A stretch of 64,000 bases of DNA from Lumbricus terrestris (Eukaryota; Annelida; Clitellata; Crassiclitellata; Lumbricidae), in contig OX457052.1 of the NCBI GenBank assembly GCA_949752735.1, positions 18,090,649-18,154,648 on the forward strand. Reading direction: 5' to 3'. The notes below the pieces were generated by a model, which saw nothing but the letters and a program-made list of their open reading frames with translations, was not told the DNA's origin and searched no databases. Made by a program: the position numbers and the translations under genes. Numbering within the stretch: position 1 is the first letter of the stretch; the number at the start of each line of letters is the position of its first letter. Positions 37,028-47,849 of the stretch are shown piece by piece.

Positions 37028-37789
37028 CTTGTAGCATGCCGTCTCTGGTAAAAAAAAGCTCTTCGAAACCTTTGGAGACAATGATGAAACAGAAGCTGGT
37101 CTCCAAAGTCTGATATAGGCCTATATTCGTTATTTCCGTTCCTGATTATGGACATCCGGTTTCCAATATTTTAGTCTAATTGGTACTACCAAAGATATTA
37201 TAGTCTACGACTGTTACTACTGTTCTCGGCTACGCAATGAACAATTACCATGTTCAGACAAATTATACGCAGCAACCTATAGATCAGCTTAATATTCGAA
37301 TAGAAATGACTGCATAATCGTAATCGCAAACTCGAAATTCTAATGCGCTACTCGAAAGGCAAGCGCGGGGCACCAGCTTATTCATGAGCGCTGCATAATG
37401 CATAGCCAGGATAGCCTACAACGGATCGAGTTTCCCAGATCTTCAGAGATGGCAGAGTAAGAAATAGATCAAATAAAATCGCCTTCTTGATTGAGGGTGA
37501 CCCGGTGACAGTCTTAGAAATGTTTCAAAAAAACACTTCAACAGACTATATGAAGGATGCTAATAAGTTAGCTAATAGGCCTTTAGATACCGTAACAAAC
37601 GCTCGTGCAGGCGTCATTAGATTTGTCAGCCTCGCTACGCATAACTCCACTCGTGTTAACACGATCTCTTCTAAACCTGTGGTGGTTACGTCCTGCCAGA
37701 TTTAGTGACAGGACCAGCATATATTCTAATTACTCATAATTATATTCAACCAGGATGTGATGTTCCAACGGCGTCACGGCCCTAGCGTT

Positions 37790-37911
37790 CGCGCTTTAAA
37801 TAAATTCACGTTGATAAATGATTGGTCTTCAGTTTCCACAAAAGACTAATCTGGATCGAATGTCTAAACCTTTTTTATACTAATTTTGGATAGAGATTAA
37901 TAGCAGCCAAC
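37790..37911 (+). promoter_or_regulatory. candidate promoter region of R2
   Basis: Conserved with the R3 flank (about 55921-56042). Shared blocks are CTTTAAATAAATTCACG (37794-37810), an inverted CCAAT box ATTGG (37821-37825) and TCTGGATCGAATGT. Start site not determinable. Confidence 0.35.
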
Positions 37912-37993
37912 ATGCAGTCGCAGTTTCGATTTGTGAAGTTTTGTGTGTTAGCCTTGATTTCTCTTGCGTTCCTCTCTTCCGCTGCGTCAAACG
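37912..37993 (+). CDS. R2 exon 1: signal peptide
   Basis: 27 codons plus one base, donor G|GTAAGA. Hydrophobic core CVLALISLAFLSSAAS. Nearly identical to R3 exon 1. Confidence 0.8.
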
Positions 37994-40900
37994 GTAAGAC
38001 ATTCGGAACAATTATTTTACCAACTTGCCCTAAAACATGATCGAAACTGAATATCCTATATTTTATGCCCTGTCCATGCAAGATCCATCGATAAATTTAG
38101 TACACGCAAAGAACAACAGAGCCTTTTATAGATCTAAATCTATAATAGGCTGAAAGGACAGCGTATACTCACCTCATGAAACGAGGGTATCTCAGTAAGA
38201 CCAAGTGGGTACAAGCATGCAGAGAAAAATCGCGTATTACGAAGGCAAAAATCATGAAAGCAGACCGTTTTACGCTGTTTTAAAGGTTGTCCGTGCGAAA
38301 AATCACGCCCAAAAATTTCGATCACTAATAAAAAAAAGGTCGTCAGTAATTTTGGGCCCAAAAAAGTCGTTTTTTTCCACGGCAGCGTGTACTCACCTCA
38401 AAAGTTCTGAGTACAGCCCTGATTCAAACTGGCAATTCGCGGAATGATTGCACCAAATCGTTGAAACACGTCATAACAGGAGTTGATTCTATATGGGGTA
38501 CAGGAACCTTGGCCCCAATAGGAGCCCATCCGTCATGCCTCTGCTCAAAGTGCTTATTTTACCAGAGAATGAAAGGCTGCGTCAGTCCTATGACTTGATG
38601 GGCATCGAGTCGCTCCTTCCGTTCTTCTTGCCTCTGTTCAACCGTCACCCCATTTGTGAGCTTCATTGTTGGTGTAGTATTTTCACTACAGCCCAATACA
38701 TTCACCCGACTACATAATTAGTTATTTGAGGCCAACATTTGATGGAGGTTCGCGTTGACAAGGTAATTACTAAATGGGATGACGATGAAAACCTGTTGAA
38801 CTATAACTTTATTATAAGGATATAACGATTGAAATTTCAAGAACTGGTTCAATAGAGTAACCTATGTTAAATCAGAAAGCTATCGTGTGTAACCTGAAAA
38901 CTGATGGACCCTACTTTCCACACACAATTCAATTGCCTATTCAGTGTTCTCTGATCAATGCATAGATTATCAATCAATCAATCAATCTTCTTTATTGACC
39001 ATCACCACAAAAGTAATAGGCCTACAAGCGTACAGTTTACAAATTCGTATGCAGGTTGTCAATAGGTAAACCTAAAGGAACATATGGTTCCGCGAGATAG
39101 GGGTTCCCTATTCACATCAGTAATTTATCAATTATTATACATTGATGGTCACCATTATTAACTTCATAGTCATATTGTAAAATGTCAACAGTTGATTTTT
39201 TATTGGGAGCTTAAGGCTCCTCGCAAGTTGGGTAAAAGCACACTAAACAGAAACAATCATAAACAATTCATGCAGTATATATTATCTTCATAGTCATATT
39301 GTAGGCCTAAAATGTCAACAGTTGATTTTTCATTGGGAGCTTAAGGCTCCTCGCAAGTTGGGTAAAAGCACACTAAACAGAAACAATCATAAACAATTCA
39401 TGCAGTGTATATATGAACATAGTAGTGCATGTACAAGTGCATCATGCAGGCAACAATAAGATAACTCAAGCAGTGTAGCCAAAAGGTAACCTTTGAATTT
39501 CCGTTTGAGTTGATAAACAGGTGCTTAAGGTCATTAGGCAATGAGTTCCATAGCAGTGGACCATAATAAACTCTACTGCTGTGTTGCCTAGCAGTGATGT
39601 ATCTCATAGCACTGCGTTCCACTTCCTCCCTATTATAAACCTTGCATCGGTTGTTTGTCGAGTGTAGAATACTCATTCTCGTGGCAGTCCGTTCAGCTCA
39701 ACATGCGCATGAGGGGTGGACACTATCAAATAGGAATATCGAATGAAGACAGATGCAAAACTCGTTGCGTTGAAACTTCGTCTTGCATCGGGGTTGACTG
39801 GCACGCAGGACGTACCACTTGCTTTTCTTTCAACGATTCAACCGCATCTCCGTATTCTTGGGACGGATTTCGTCACTGGAGAATAACACGAAATGGAACG
39901 ACGTTGATCAGTCAAGGTAGAAACTTAGTTAAGATATTGACTTTGGAGATTACTGGAGTGAGTTTTTGTGTTATGTTAGAACACTTAGACTATGTCAAGA
40001 GCATAAAGGAGGCCTATGGGCAAAACAAATTGTCTATGACTTAAATTACTAAGAGAAAAGTTGTTCAACAATCAACATTAAAGAAACTTAATTCAAAACA
40101 GCATATTGGCTAACAGGCTTTTGTGCAAAATAATTAGGTGCGGGTCGGAATTAATTTGGCAGGTATATTGCTGAGCATTTAAGCAAATGTTAAATGTCAG
40201 TCTTCCGCTATGGAGGGTGAGCATAATTATTAATAAGAGTCATCTTGTAATCTACTGATAAGAACATGACGGTGACCAGGTAGAGATAAATGTAAGACTT
40301 AGTAGCCTATCGACCCTATAACTTTACTAGAACAATTGATTTTTGGTCACATCTTACCTCAATACCATTAACGAAACTTTATTACAAAATCTTAAATTAT
40401 TTACACTTCCCTTTAAATTTAATGAACTGCTGCCTGTATTTATGAGACTTACGCAACCCTTTCAGCAACACCCGCGGCAGCAACAGCAGCACCAATACAA
40501 GCAGCAACAACTGTTACAACGACATCAAGAGCAGCAGCACAGAAAACAACAACTATGAAAACAGACATATCATGTAAGTAATTAATGCCATGCGTCAGAT
40601 AGCCTTCATATGGCGCCATTCACAAAGCATATCGATACCAAGAAATAATTAGAAGCAGGCTTAGGAGGTCAGTGTAGTAGATACAGTATCTCTATCTCCC
40701 ACTGACCATTTTATGACTTTCACCTTATTGCAGCTTGGTGTTGGTTGAGGCTCTGCCTTAGATACCATGCTGGAAAAGACTGGTAATTAACAATGAAATC
40801 ATTGCCAATGGCTGTTTAAAAAGTCCATCGGTTGAACATACTAAGAAAAGCTGGGTTTGATAACTGCTTTCTCAAGTTGTCTGTGCATACGACTTGCAAG

Positions 40901-43900
40901 TGGCGAAAGCTCATCATATAGGCCATCCTTGGTCATGAAGCGTCTATCACTCAAGCAACAGCAACACCATTGAGCTGTCTTGAGGTGTAAAACCCACATG
41001 ATCCTGTTGTTATTATTATATTCGTTTAATGGTAACAAAAACTGATAGACACACCGCTATCAGGTACATTTTTTTAATGTTTTGGAATGTAGCTAATGGA
41101 GGGGTCTGCTTCGCAAATCTTTTCAGCAACATTAGACACATCATCATCAGCAAGCGTCGGCAGTGCCACTACAGCAGAATTTCGATGAAGGTCACATTAT
41201 AACCTCATACAAAATTCTGTTATCAGATAACAAAGTCCTCACCTCACCTCAAGTTACCGCGTAGGGACCTTGGCAAGTCCTTCACTCACAATTGCTCAGC
41301 GCTTCGGCGTGAAACTCCGAGCGCCTCTGAGTAGATAGCGAGCCTGAAGGAGCGCTATAACAAGTGCATATACAAACAAACAAAGACATAAAATTATACA
41401 GGTGACAACTAAAAGTTTCTATAAGTTTCGAGTGACATTATTCTGGATAGAGCGGTTTCGTTCATTCAATGAGGAAGGGTAAATTAGCATTTAAACAGGA
41501 TCCCATGTTAGAAAAAAGACCCGTTGTCAGGCAAGTGTTGTGTGTTGTCTGTTCAGTAGACGACGACGACGACAGTGATTTCTATTCGTGGCAACCAGTG
41601 CAATTTAACATGCGCCAGAAGACTGGAGACATTCAAACCGGAATATCGAACGAGGAAAGTTGCAAAACCCGCTGCGTTCAAAATCTGGAATGCATTGGGA
41701 TTGACTGGCACAGCAACACGACCACGTGCCTCCTACTTTACGATTGCAATGCTTCTCTCCAATGTGAGACCGGATATCTTCATTGGGAAATCAGAAGATA
41801 CAAGTCCACTCCAATTACCTGTCAAGGTAAGCTAGCAAACACAATGGATTGATTGACATCGTGAGCACATAAAAATACACGTGTGATATTAAATTGAATG
41901 CGATATGCCGACTATTACCTTAGGAAGGTGCCGTTTTTAGATTATCATGCCCCAGAAACCTGAGCAGTAGCCTACTCAAAAGTCGTCATCGAATGACGAT
42001 TTCCACTCTAAAGTGTGAAGGAGATATTAAATGTTTCAGTGCCGAATTTGCATTTGGAGCATACTAGCAAGGCTACGTTTAACAAATAGAAGAGTAATTT
42101 AATTGTTATTTGGCATTTCTCATGTTTTCCCAACACATACAAACAAGATATAGGCCTACTATTGTTGCTATCTTTTAACCTCATGGTTGTATATTAAAAA
42201 CAATCCCACAGAATTGTTTTAGCTAAAACTTAAACACTTTGGAAAAATGTGGTCCCACTCCACGATCCGCTCCCCCTATAAACCAGACCTAACCCAATGC
42301 TTTTGTTTTATGTTCTGCATTTTAGAAGGGCTGTTTCTTAGGCAGAAAGTGTTAATTAAACTAAGTCAAAAAATGGTTTTAAAATGCATTCGTAGGCCTG
42401 ATCGTTATTATAGGCTAAATGTAGAGTATTTCTTAAAAGCGCTTTCGACCTGTTCATATCATTGCTAAATTCTGAAGTTGGCACGGTCCGTGTACTGTAT
42501 AATTATTATAATGCTGAAACAGATCTCGTTCGTCGTGATGAAAATCAACAACATACCAATCAGACGGTTTTCACGCTTTGTGACTCAAAAGATAATCAGA
42601 CTACTGGTAAGTTCTGTTATTGCCACCACTCTATCTTCAATAGCGAAAGTCGTCGATGTATTAAGGATCAGTTTTTCAAACCTGAAGCTGTTAAAGAATT
42701 TAAGCTAAATTTTGTGGTAAATGTGTCAATGCATTGATTTCGACATTGAGGTAATTCTGTTTGATATGATGGGAAAAATTTAGCAATTGTACAATCATAC
42801 AATAGGGGCCGTCCATATAGTACGTCACGCTATTTTTGACCATTTTTGACCCCCCTCCCCTGTCACAAACTGTCACAAATCTCGGAACCCCCCCCCTAAA
42901 GTACGTCACACTTTCGAACAAATTTTTTTAAACATTAGCCCTACCATTTACCTAACCCTCTAAACCCTAGGATACTATCTCTAATCCCTCTGATAGTGAC
43001 GTGTGTCCCTAAACGCTTTGATAGTGACGGGAAATCAACTTTTAACCCGCCAGGCCGGGTTTTAGACACGCCTGGCCGGGCCGGGTCGGATTTCAGGTAG
43101 GCTACTAAGAACAAAAAATATAATAAAGAATTTAAAAAATAAATGTGTGACGTCACACATGGCCTGACCCTCCCCCTGTCACAAACTGTCACATTTTCCT
43201 ACACCCCCTCCCCCCTGGAGCGTACTTTATGGACGGCCCCATATCGATTAGATAGATCTTCATTGGTTTTTAATTTCACCCATTCGATGATTCAAGCGGA
43301 CGTCAATATCCCAGCAGGTGTAATATTTTCTTATAAAGACTAAAGTAAATATCAATGTTGTAAAACGTCTTTAGGCACAGGCGTACTTCCAGTGTGGATC
43401 AAATAGACCAAAATGACTACGTTCGTGTTCAGAATAAGGACTCTTCGTCTGTTAAAAATCCATATGTTGCATAATGGTAATTGCATAACTATTCGGGTAC
43501 TCTTTCTAGAAAGATTCATCTGTGGAGCTCAAGACTTAACACTAGATGATCAGTATCGAGTAGAATTGTCCGCAATCGCTTATGAATAGAGTAGAGAAGC
43601 AATCAAGGTTCATGGCGGGATTCGTAAGGTGTTGGACAACCCATTCTGTGAAGTAGGCTATAACCAAAAACAGCGAGACTTCTATTCTGCACCGTGGAAG
43701 ATGGCTCCGGATTAACATCCAAGTCACCCTGTGTAGTGTGGAGCGAACAGAATATCCGACCGCACAGATTTTGGCTGCAACCATAGGGGATGTCAACTCA
43801 ACCCACACATATTTCGAAGCTTAAACAGGAAGAAATATATTAACATGCAGTGACTTACATTGTATGAATCATTTCTTGACGTCAGGCACTTACGACTTCG

Positions 43901-45713
43901 GTTTGTTCCTTGTTAGTGTGAGTTCCAAGTTTGACGATTCACAGAATATCATGGATGCTGACTCTCCTTTCGTTGGATAGCCTATATTTGTTTCATAGGG
44001 TAGCCGATCACACTTTGGGGTTTCTTTCAACCGATTGCGAAGTTTGAATCCCCTGAAGTTTATTTTAAGGATTCCTGGCGTCAAGAACTTATTCTTTTTA
44101 CTCGCTGCAACAATAGAATAAAATTATTAGGCCTACGTCTTTACAACAAATATAAATGCGCCAATCTAAATCTGAGTGGCCTTCAAGCTTGGAAGGTCTC
44201 ATCTGTATATAAATAGCTTTGAAACTGTTGTTTTCCTGAATTGTGCTGAAGTCATCCCTGTATATATTTTAATTGGGGCCTATTTAGTAAAGTGATTTAC
44301 TAAGTGACCACCAAACTTCACTTTCATAAATGATTTTAAATGTCTTGAAGAAATCTTTAACCATTATGTTACCATCTACAGCGTAGGCCTAGTAAACGAT
44401 ATGGGAAAATCCTATGCCTTCGGTCGGTAGAGGCGCTATATGACATGACTGCTCTGCAGGGCTTTTTTAACGTGCAGTTGAACACAAAATGTGCAGTTCT
44501 AAATGGATATGTGCAGTTGTAAAAGGCCATTTTCCTCCAATTGGAAGTAATTTACCATGTAGGATGGGAAAGGAAAGGAGGGGTTGTGCAGTTCTAAAAT
44601 TTCCTTAAAAACAGCCCTGCTGCTCTGAAAAAGAAGGCTGTGATGTTTTGATTGAGATTAATTCATTTCTGTGATGTGTGTTTTTTACGACACTGGTGTT
44701 GAAATTGGTGCAGATTTCTGCAACATAACAGGATGCTTGGGTTAAGGTTATTAACTTGTAACCGCTTGCGAACATCGTGTGAAACTGAGCACGATATTGC
44801 CAGTAGAACCGTATCGTTTTCATGAGGCCATTAGCCAAATTGTATTAGATCATTGGAGGCGTTATTACCGGAGTTATACTTTTAAAATGCGATTAGCAAC
44901 AGTTTTATAAAGGATATAGGGCCTACCAACTTAAACTTGTATTGTATATTTGGAACATATATTGTTACAATCAGAATTGTCAAAAATCGTTCACAGCATT
45001 GTAAGCACGTAAGTGAGGATATTCCTTATCAAACTATTAAACTATCAGCAAGCGCCTACCAGTTGACATGAGAAATAAATAACATAAATATAAATGTAAA
45101 ACAATACATCATCTTCAAAATAAAACTTCATTTGGCAAAGTTATCAATTCAAGGAAAGGGTTAGCTCACGTGGCTTGATTCAAGCTACCATGTTGGTAGG
45201 AATGAAGCCGTGAAGGATGTGACAATGGTTTTAAGAGGATAGAGCGGATAGGGCAGAGTAGGCTTTAGAACATAGGCTTAGCTCATCAAAAAAAGAAAAT
45301 CGGCACTGAGTAAGCATGAATGGGCATTCCGGATTGATGTGATTAAGCCCACTTAAACCTACGGGATAGGCTTGCATCAATCTGAAAACTTAGGCTAAGC
45401 CCTGATTATTTCATAATACTTATAAAACTAATGATAATTTCGCATTTGATTGTATGTTGTAGACTTGTATAAAGTAATCATTTAAAACCGGGATATACAT
45501 TTTTACTTGTAGTTGTAAAAGTCTTGTCTGTACTTTTGGGTGTTGCTAATGTGGTCATTGCTGGTCTGATATGCAACACATGGAGACTCTATCAGAAGCT
45601 ACGAAACTGTAGATGTCTTGTGAAGAATGTTGACTTTGCTCACAAGGTGTTGTACCGGAAATTCTATAATATTCTAATATATACTAGATCCTAGAGGCCA
45701 TTTGTGTCTAAAT

Positions 45714-45779
<66 letters not shown>

Positions 45780-45819
45780 CAGTAGCAGTAGCAGTAGCAG
45801 TAGCAGTAGCAGTAGCAGT

Positions 45820-45854
<35 letters not shown>

Positions 45855-46681
45855 CAGTAGCAGTAGCAGTAGCAGTGGTGGTGGTGGTGGTGGTGGTGGT
45901 GGTGGTGGTGGTGGTGGTGGTGGTGGTGGTGATGGTGGTGGTGGTGGTGGTGGTGGTGGTGGTAGTGGTAGTGGTAGTGGTAGTGTAATTGTAATTGTAA
46001 TTGTAATCGTACATTTATATAGCGCCACTTCAAGAGAACTCCTCAGAGGCGCTCCCGACCTGACACCTAACCACAATCAAAGAGAATGGTTTTCAAACGC
46101 TTGCGGAAAAGGGGCAAAGAAATACAAAGAAGTTCATTGGGGAGACTAATAGGTAACTTATTCCAAAAAGACGGACCAACCATAGCAAAGCTACTATGAA
46201 GCACTGTGGAAGATCGAGCCCTAGGGACAACCAGGTCGCCATGCGTAGCAGAGCGAAGGAACCTACGGCCTGGGATGGACAGCACAGGTACACAGAGTTC
46301 CATAAGATAGATCGGAGCTTGGCCTGCTAGGCAATTGCGCATGAACATTAAAATCTTAAACTCAATACGTTTTTGCATTGGCAACCAGTGCATACATACG
46401 TTCATACATACATATGTATGCATTGACAAGTAGTGGTGGTGGTAGTGGCAGTGGCAGTGGCAGTAGCAGTAGCAGTAGTAGTAGTAGTAGTAAAAATAAT
46501 GATAATAATTAATAATAACAATAATAAATAATAAAAGTAATAATAAATAATAAATGAATAATATCAAATAATAAATTAATAAATTAGTAATATAAAAATA
46601 GTAGCCTAGTAATAAAAAATAATAAATCAATTTTTTTAAATAAATAAAAACTAAATTTAATTAATAATAATTATAATAATA

Positions 46682-46726
<45 letters not shown>

Positions 46727-47667
46727 GGATAATGATAATAATAATAATGACGAGACAATATCTATTGCGTCGTAACACTGCACAGTTAAAAAGGGAACCT
46801 CGGCAAAAACATAATTAGCATAGGCACACAGTCAGTTATAGATACATGCATGCCTTAGGGAAGAGATGATTGTGTCTTGAGTATTGACTTAACTGATAAC
46901 ATAGTTTAAGATCTTCACATGGTCTGTCATCGGTTTCTGCCACTATCAATCAAGCAAATCAATCAGTCAATCAATCAATCATTCTATCAATAAATCTTTA
47001 TTGACCACCACAAAAAGTAATACAGGCACCAGTTTACAGAATTCGTATGCAGGTTGCCAACAGGTTAACCCAAAGGAACATATTTTATGGTTCCGCTAAT
47101 TATCAGAGTTCCCTATTTAGGCCTACATCAGTCACACATATGTTTTGAGACGTGACGCTTGAGACCAAGAAATCAGAGGTTGAAAGTATTTACTAATCAG
47201 CTTATAATAATTATTTGTCCATATATATAGATTGATTTTGTGGAAACAATAATTGAAGTCTCCGAATTTAATACAGGAGCGACCTGCAAGACCATGAATA
47301 ACCTTGCCATTCGGGTGAAACTATACGCATATTATGTGCAACGCCTTTCAGTTTGATAAGCAGCATGCAAGCCTCACTGGGTGATGTAACGCTGCACAAA
47401 TCTCCGTAATGAATAAGTGAATAATTGAATGAATGAATTAAATGAATGAAAGAATGAATGAATGAATGAACAAGCGAGCGAACGAATGAATTACTTGTTA
47501 AGTTTTTACCATTATAGGCACAGGAAAATGGACACCAGACCTACCGCGGTACTCCTAGTCAACCTGAGGCCGCATATAGGCCTACAGACATCGTCAGAAG
47601 TTTGCCGCCGATTCCGTATGAAAGCGAGACAGTCTATGCTGACATCGATGATGCTCGTCATATCTGA
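37912..47667 (+). CDS. receptor gene R2: paralogue of R1 with altered tail
   Basis: Exons 37912-37993, 39668-39916, 40466-40573, 41560-41826, 42523-42606, 45513-45646, 47518-47667. They total 1074 nt and a 357-residue product, all phases as in R1 and no internal stop. Signal peptide MQSQFRFVKFCVLALISLAF; PAN-like 1 (28-110); shorter stalk (111-146); PAN-like 2 (147-235) with extra Asp at its start; linker; TM about 267-284; tail. The first YxxI of R1 is interrupted: AAYRPTDIV replaces AEYTDIV through a GGCCTA gain, and Y325 of R1 is His here. The membrane-distal YADI is retained. R1 and R2 may therefore signal differently. Function is inferred from domain plan only. Confidence 0.8.
38965..39600 (-). 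mobile_element. LINE 3' end (second family) with internal 120-bp tandem copy
   Basis: Minus-strand remnant: RT C-terminal frame (YYGPLLWNSLPNDLKHLF) and a 3' end made of TTGA repeats (plus strand ATCAATCAATCAATC). 39167-39286 is duplicated at 39287-39410; the second copy carries a GGCCTA gain. Inserted in R2 intron 1 only; absent in R1 at about 23684. Confidence 0.8.
39668..39916 (+). CDS. R2 exon 2: PAN/apple-like domain 1
   Basis: 83 codons, phase 1-1. YSFSWQSVQL, NEDRCKTRC, SCIGVDWH, TTCFSF, GFRHWRITR. Replacements relative to R1 cluster in the loop before the fourth cysteine (AGRTT against GGHVS). Confidence 0.8.
40466..40573 (+). CDS. R2 exon 3: Thr/Ala stalk
   Basis: 36 codons, phase 1-1, acceptor CCTTTCAG, donor CAT|GTAAGT. 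ATPAAATAAPIQAATTVTTT then SRAAAQKTTTMKTDIS. Confidence 0.75.
41127..41189 (+). other. candidate alternative terminal exon (R2)
   Basis: Counterpart of 25505-25564: same acceptor word CTTTTCAG, open for the same stretch, stop codon at the same place (TGA instead of TAA). Confidence 0.3.
41236..41392 (+). mobile_element. SINE, 5'-truncated (R2 intron)
   Basis: Orthologous to 25613-25785, with an extra internal deletion around the body-tail junction. Confidence 0.75.
41560..41826 (+). CDS. R2 exon 4: PAN/apple-like domain 2
   Basis: 89 codons, phase 1-1, donor CAAG|GTAAGC. DDDDSDFYSWQPVQF, NEESCKTRC, ECIGIDWH, TTCLLLYDC, GYLHWEIRR. A GAC triplet gain lengthens the Asp run. Confidence 0.8.
42523..42606 (+). 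CDS. R2 exon 5: linker
   Basis: 28 codons, phase 1-1, acceptor TGCTGAAACAG, donor CTG|GTAAGT. DLVRRDENQQHTNQTV then FTLCDSKDNQTT. The frame stays open for about 43 more codons past the donor (GKFCYC, ESRRCIKDQF). Confidence 0.6.
42805..43240. mobile_element. GGGGCCGTCC-type TIR element, copy 1
   Basis: Ends GGGGCCGTCCATATAGTACG and CGTACTTTATGGACGGCCCC, apparent 3-bp duplication ATA. Internal inverted CTGTCACAAACTGTCACA words. Absent from R1 at about 28330. Confidence 0.8.
43375..43474 (+). other. candidate extra tail exon (R2 copy)
   Basis: Frame HRRTSSVDQIDQNDYVRVQ to NPYVA then TAA. See 28471-28579 for the phase problem. Confidence 0.25.
44457..44619. mobile_element. hAT-type MITE (CAGGGCTTTTTT family), copy 2
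   Basis: Ends CAGGGCTTTTTTAACG and AAAAACAGCCCTG, target duplication CTGCTCTG. Empty site in unit 1 at about 29682. Confidence 0.85.
45513..45646 (+). CDS. R2 exon 6: transmembrane segment
   Basis: 134 nt, phase 1-0, donor AAG|GTGTTG. VLSVLLGVANVVIAGLIC, then NTWRLYQKLRNCRC. Asn replaces Ile mid-membrane relative to R1. Confidence 0.8.
45712..46000. repeat. compound trinucleotide/hexanucleotide microsatellite
   Basis: Ordered blocks: (GTA)n, (GCAGTA)n, (GCA)n, (GCAGTA)n, (GGT)n, (AGTGGT)n, (GTAATT)n. Creates homopolymer-like open frames on both strands. Confidence 0.95.
46005..46390 (-). mobile_element. LINE 3' end whose tail matches the SINE tail
   Basis: Minus-strand frame with HWLPMQKRIEFKILMFM, APIYLMEL, PRARSSTVLHSSF, WNKLPISLP and FRKRLKTILF, the conserved L2/CR1-type ORF2 C-terminus. 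The terminal 45 bp (GAGCGCCTCTGAGGAG, CTTGAAGTGGCGCTATA on the minus strand) align with the SINE 3' tail. Inserted in the R2 microsatellite. Confidence 0.85.
46960..47135 (-). mobile_element. LINE 3'-end fragment (TTGA tail family)
   Basis: Shares ATCAATCAATC, TTTATTGACCA, GAATTCGTATGCAGGTTG and the following words with 38965-39130. Confidence 0.75.
47518..47667 (+). CDS. R2 exon 7: tyrosine-based tail with RP insertion
   Basis: 49 codons plus TGA, phase 0, acceptor CCATTATAG. HQTYRGTPSQPEAAYRPTDI, then IPYESETVYADIDDARHI. Two codons longer than R1 because TAGGCCTA (47577-47584) replaces TA. Confidence 0.8.
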   Translation, partial: AQENGHQTYRGTPSQPEAAYRPTDIVRSLPPIPYESETVYADIDDARHI

Positions 47668-47849
47668 ACAGTCGATCGACGACGAACTAAGAATATCGTT
47701 GAATTATATGACAGAAAATGTACAAAGCATTATGTTCTTGTCCTGTGCATTGTGCATAATTTGAGGACACTCTCAGTATGCACACAAATATCATGTGATC
47801 TGTGTTATCTTCGACCTTCAATAGTTCGTGCATTTGTCTGTTCACAGAG

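Larger units (their letters stand above)
21962..37911 (+). repeat. segmental duplication unit 1 (R1 plus flank)
   Basis: Collinear with unit 2 from about 22895 onward: all R1 exons, introns, 3' LINE remnant and upstream flank of the next gene align. Unit-specific insertions in unit 1 include about 23192-23463, the TC tract, mariner, the Harbinger-type element and two hAT MITEs. Confidence 0.85.

Noticed and set aside
45691..46076. Homopolymer-like Val, Thr, Leu and His frames
   Set aside because: Trinucleotide microsatellite read in different frames.
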